Source: Gammaproteobacteria bacterium
GTDB lineage: Bacteria; Pseudomonadota; Gammaproteobacteria; DSM-16500
Direction of reading: 5' to 3'
Length of the DNA stretch: 13,084 nucleotides
Assembly (NCBI GenBank): GCA_021323555.1
Contig: JAJONP010000046.1
Span: 1-13,084, forward strand
Within the stretch, counting starts at the first letter, position 1. Each line of letters starts with the position of its first letter. This document shows, piece after piece, positions 10,889 to 13,084 of the stretch. Below the pieces are notes generated by a model. The model was not told where the DNA came from. It saw only the letters and a list, made by a program, of their open reading frames with translations, and did not search any database. The position numbers were made by a program, and so were the translations under genes.

Positions 10889-13084
10889 ATGTTAAATCCT
10901 GACTTGCTTAAGTTGCTGAAAGAAAATGATCCACTTAGGAAATTTATAGTGGGTTTTCATAATAGATTGGCACACGATAATCCGGATAGAGAAACTTCAA
11001 ATTGTCTTACCCAAGACCAAAAAGCCATGGATGATTTAGGTCGGTTATTGGTGGGCGATGAAGTTTGCGCTGCAATAGCTGCGGATGGGAAGCAGTTGTT
11101 TGTGTCATCCAATCAAACTGAACATTCTAGATTGTGCGTAACGTTTAAGATTGATGAGATTTGTATTCAGGTTGATAGTAGTGGCGAGAAAGTAAGTATG
11201 GATGCTTATATCAGACTGGATTTTATATTAGGTAACGGCCAGACAAATGAATTACCTGAAAAACAAAAAGTGCATTTTGGTGAATACAAATATAATAAAA
11301 CAGACTCAACTTTAAAACTGATAGGAAAAAATACTACAACAAGGTGTGATGTTCCTTTTAGCTTACATCAAATTGATAGCTGCCCATTTCCAATCGGAAT
11401 GGTTTTTTTATTGAAAGACTTTTTATCATTAGGAGATATTGGTTGCGAAAATGAAATAATTAGACCTAACAATATTATAAGACAAATAGCAAAAGAGCAT
11501 CGTAAGTTGACTTTTAACTTAAGAGTAGATCCGCTTCTTAGACGTAGTTTTGTTTTGTTTTCTCACTTGGGCTATTTTTGTTTGCTTCAGGAAAAAAATA
11601 AAGCTGGTGTTATATATGGCAAACATGTTTATTCAATTCTTCTGGGAATAGAAAATCATAGAAAGCGTGTTATGGAACAAACCTTGTGCTGGGAGCTTGC
11701 AGAAAAATATAATTTAGAAAAGGTTAAACGAATATTTGATGATAGCGATTTAAAGGGGAAAGCTTTAAAAATTCGGAGAGAGAAACGAGAAGAACTCGTT
11801 GTTCTTGAGGGATTTGTGTCGCAAATAGTGGAGCATTTAAATAATTATTTAAGAGAGTATCTAAAGATATTACTTTTCAAAGTTCAGGAAACAGGAAAAT
11901 GGTTGTTTGTAGAACAGACGCAATTAATTTCCGGCTGGCTTGATAAGTTAAATAAAGACATTAACGAAAGCTTTATTTTAGTTCCGGAAATAATCCAAAA
12001 AAGTCTAAAGTTTCCTTTAGACAATTTTTTGGGGTTGGCTCGTGATAATATCTTATCATTACTTTCTTTAGAACAATATATTTGTGAACGATCCACTTTT
12101 TATCCAAATCTATTCACATATACCTTAGCACGTATTGCTGAAAGCGAGATTATGGGTAGAAATGCAGAAGGAATGATTGAGATAATTGATGGCGATTTGC
12201 CTAAAGGTACACATGCTGAGATAAGACTATTTTATTACTTTTCTATTCTAAATTCTCGCGCTGTTAGCGAAATTCCTTATTTTGGTATTACACAGTTATG
12301 CTGTGCCTGTTGTAATACATTATTTAAGTCGCATGGTTTGCACTATGTTCAAGGCTCTGTGCATCGTGCTGGCACACATGGAAAATACTATCCTGGTTGG
12401 GTTTTTGATAAAAAGTTAAGAACGGATGATGTCTTAAGAAATCTTTTTGGTAAAAAACTCTTTGCGCAGTATAAATCTTTGCTAAAAGAAGATAGCCCAG
12501 ATAGAGAGAAATATGAAGATCTTATTTTTGAAATAATTAAACAGTTGTCCACTTTATGGAAAAAGAATGCTACTCAAGAGAAATTAGATGAGATAGAAAG
12601 CTTAGGATTTCGACGTAACGAAATTTGGAATGAAAAATCTAATTTTCCTGATAGAAAATCCTGTGCACCAATTTCTCTAGTAAAAACCAACTTGATGGAT
12701 TATATGAAATTTGAAAATTTTTGTAGGAGACTAGAATATACTTTTAATTTAAAAATTAATTTTGTTAAAATAGAGGGCGAATCGCTTTATAAGGCTTTTG
12801 CTAAGCAATTATATTTAAAAGCCCCTGAAGAATATTGGAGAGTTATTGCTTTGGGCGGAGAAAGGTTACCGGTAGAGCAATGGTATACATTTTGGGAAGA
12901 TAGGTTAAAAATCTGTCTGGCGGCTAAAATAATAGAGGAAAATGTCAGTAAATATATACAAGAAGATCAGGATTTTTTAAATGAAACTTCACCGAATAAA
13001 CAGAATATTCCTAGTAAATATGGCGAACTAATTGCGTTAGCATCTCTTTATAGAAAGTTTATCGTTATTTTGAGCGAATCTTCT
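10889..13084 (+). CDS. OTT_1508-type deaminase with C-terminal OTU-like domain, partial
   Basis: The frame is open for 732 codons to the right edge. It starts at ATG 10889, behind AAGGAGG (10878-10884). A deaminase core lies at residues about 440-505: zinc ligand/proton-shuttle motif H442-A-E444, then LCCACC (470-475) supplying a CxxC pair, then HRAGTHGKYYPGW (492-504). This arrangement matches the OTT_1508-like family of the nucleotide/nucleic-acid deaminase superfamily. Residues 61-75 (AAIAADGKQLFVSSN) look like the opening strands of a deaminase fold, so the long helical section between may be an insertion. From about 620 an OTU-like protease domain starts: EGESLYKAFAKQL (629-641) aligns with the DGNCLFRAxxxQL box, but the catalytic Cys position is Ser632, and YGELIALASLYRKFIVIL (711-728) matches the later GGExExxALSxxYxxxIxV region. 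The OTU histidine lies beyond the window. It probably acts inside a host cell or a rival cell. Confidence 0.7.
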   Translation, partial: MLNPDLLKLLKENDPLRKFIVGFHNRLAHDNPDRETSNCLTQDQKAMDDLGRLLVGDEVCAAIAADGKQLFVSSNQTEHSRLCVTFKIDEICIQVDSSGEKVSMDAYIRLDFILGNGQTNELPEKQKVHFGEYKYNKTDSTLKLIGKNTTTRCDVPFSLHQIDSCPFPIGMVFLLKDFLSLGDIGCENEIIRPNNIIRQIAKEHRKLTFNLRVDPLLRRSFVLFSHLGYFCLLQEKNKAGVIYGKHVYSILLGIENHRKRVMEQTLCWELAEKYNLEKVKRIFDDSDLKGKALKIRREKREELVVLEGFVSQIVEHLNNYLREYLKILLFKVQETGKWLFVEQTQLISGWLDKLNKDINESFILVPEIIQKSLKFPLDNFLGLARDNILSLLSLEQYICERSTFYPNLFTYTLARIAESEIMGRNAEGMIEIIDGDLPKGTHAEIRLFYYFSILNSRAVSEIPYFGITQLCCACCNTLFKSHGLHYVQGSVHRAGTHGKYYPGWVFDKKLRTDDVLRNLFGKKLFAQYKSLLKEDSPDREKYEDLIFEIIKQLSTLWKKNATQEKLDEIESLGFRRNEIWNEKSNFPDRKSCAPISLVKTNLMDYMKFENFCRRLEYTFNLKINFVKIEGESLYKAFAKQLYLKAPEEYWRVIALGGERLPVEQWYTFWEDRLKICLAAKIIEENVSKYIQEDQDFLNETSPNKQNIPSKYGELIALASLYRKFIVILSESS

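Overview
The window looks like accessory DNA of a host-associated gammaproteobacterium, most likely of the Legionellales / Rickettsiella-Coxiella type. This is inferred from the A+T-rich right half, a LuxR-type regulator of the kind common in those genomes, and eukaryote-like proteins. It splits into two parts of visibly different base composition.

Left part (1 to about 4320, all minus strand, moderate G+C): one end of an integrative conjugative element carrying a phage-like replication/regulation block. Read in transcription order (right to left) it holds a Cro/YdaS-type HTH fused to a ParB-like protein, a phage O-like replication initiator, a small overlapping ORF full of hairpins, a DUF6475-like phage protein, a phage antitermination Q-like protein, then a leader with a promoter and an intrinsic terminator, then PilL of the PFGI-1-type element and a truncated downstream gene. 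Genes are tightly packed with overlapping start/stop codons and GAGGAG-type ribosome binding sites. The order Q-like gene, promoter, terminator, transfer genes mirrors the late control region of lambdoid phages, which suggests that antitermination may switch on conjugation genes.

Middle (about 4185 to 5203): about 1 kb without a convincing long gene. It has a promoter with a dyad operator facing left, two very small ORFs around a strong rightward terminator, and a perfect 26-bp palindrome.

Right part (5204 to 13084, low G+C): individually transcribed accessory genes. These are a LuxR-family regulator with a good promoter, a hotdog-fold thioesterase convergent to it (TTG start supported by promoter and RBS), an unrecognised acidic protein, a protein with a predicted seven-bladed propeller, an SH3 domain and a bipartite nuclear-localisation-like motif, an unrecognised helical protein, and a large protein running off the right edge. 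That last protein carries an HAE...CxxC nucleic-acid-deaminase core of the OTT_1508 type followed by an OTU-like domain whose usual catalytic Cys position is Ser. These last genes look like candidate host-directed effectors. The deaminase-OTU combination is the most notable content of the window.
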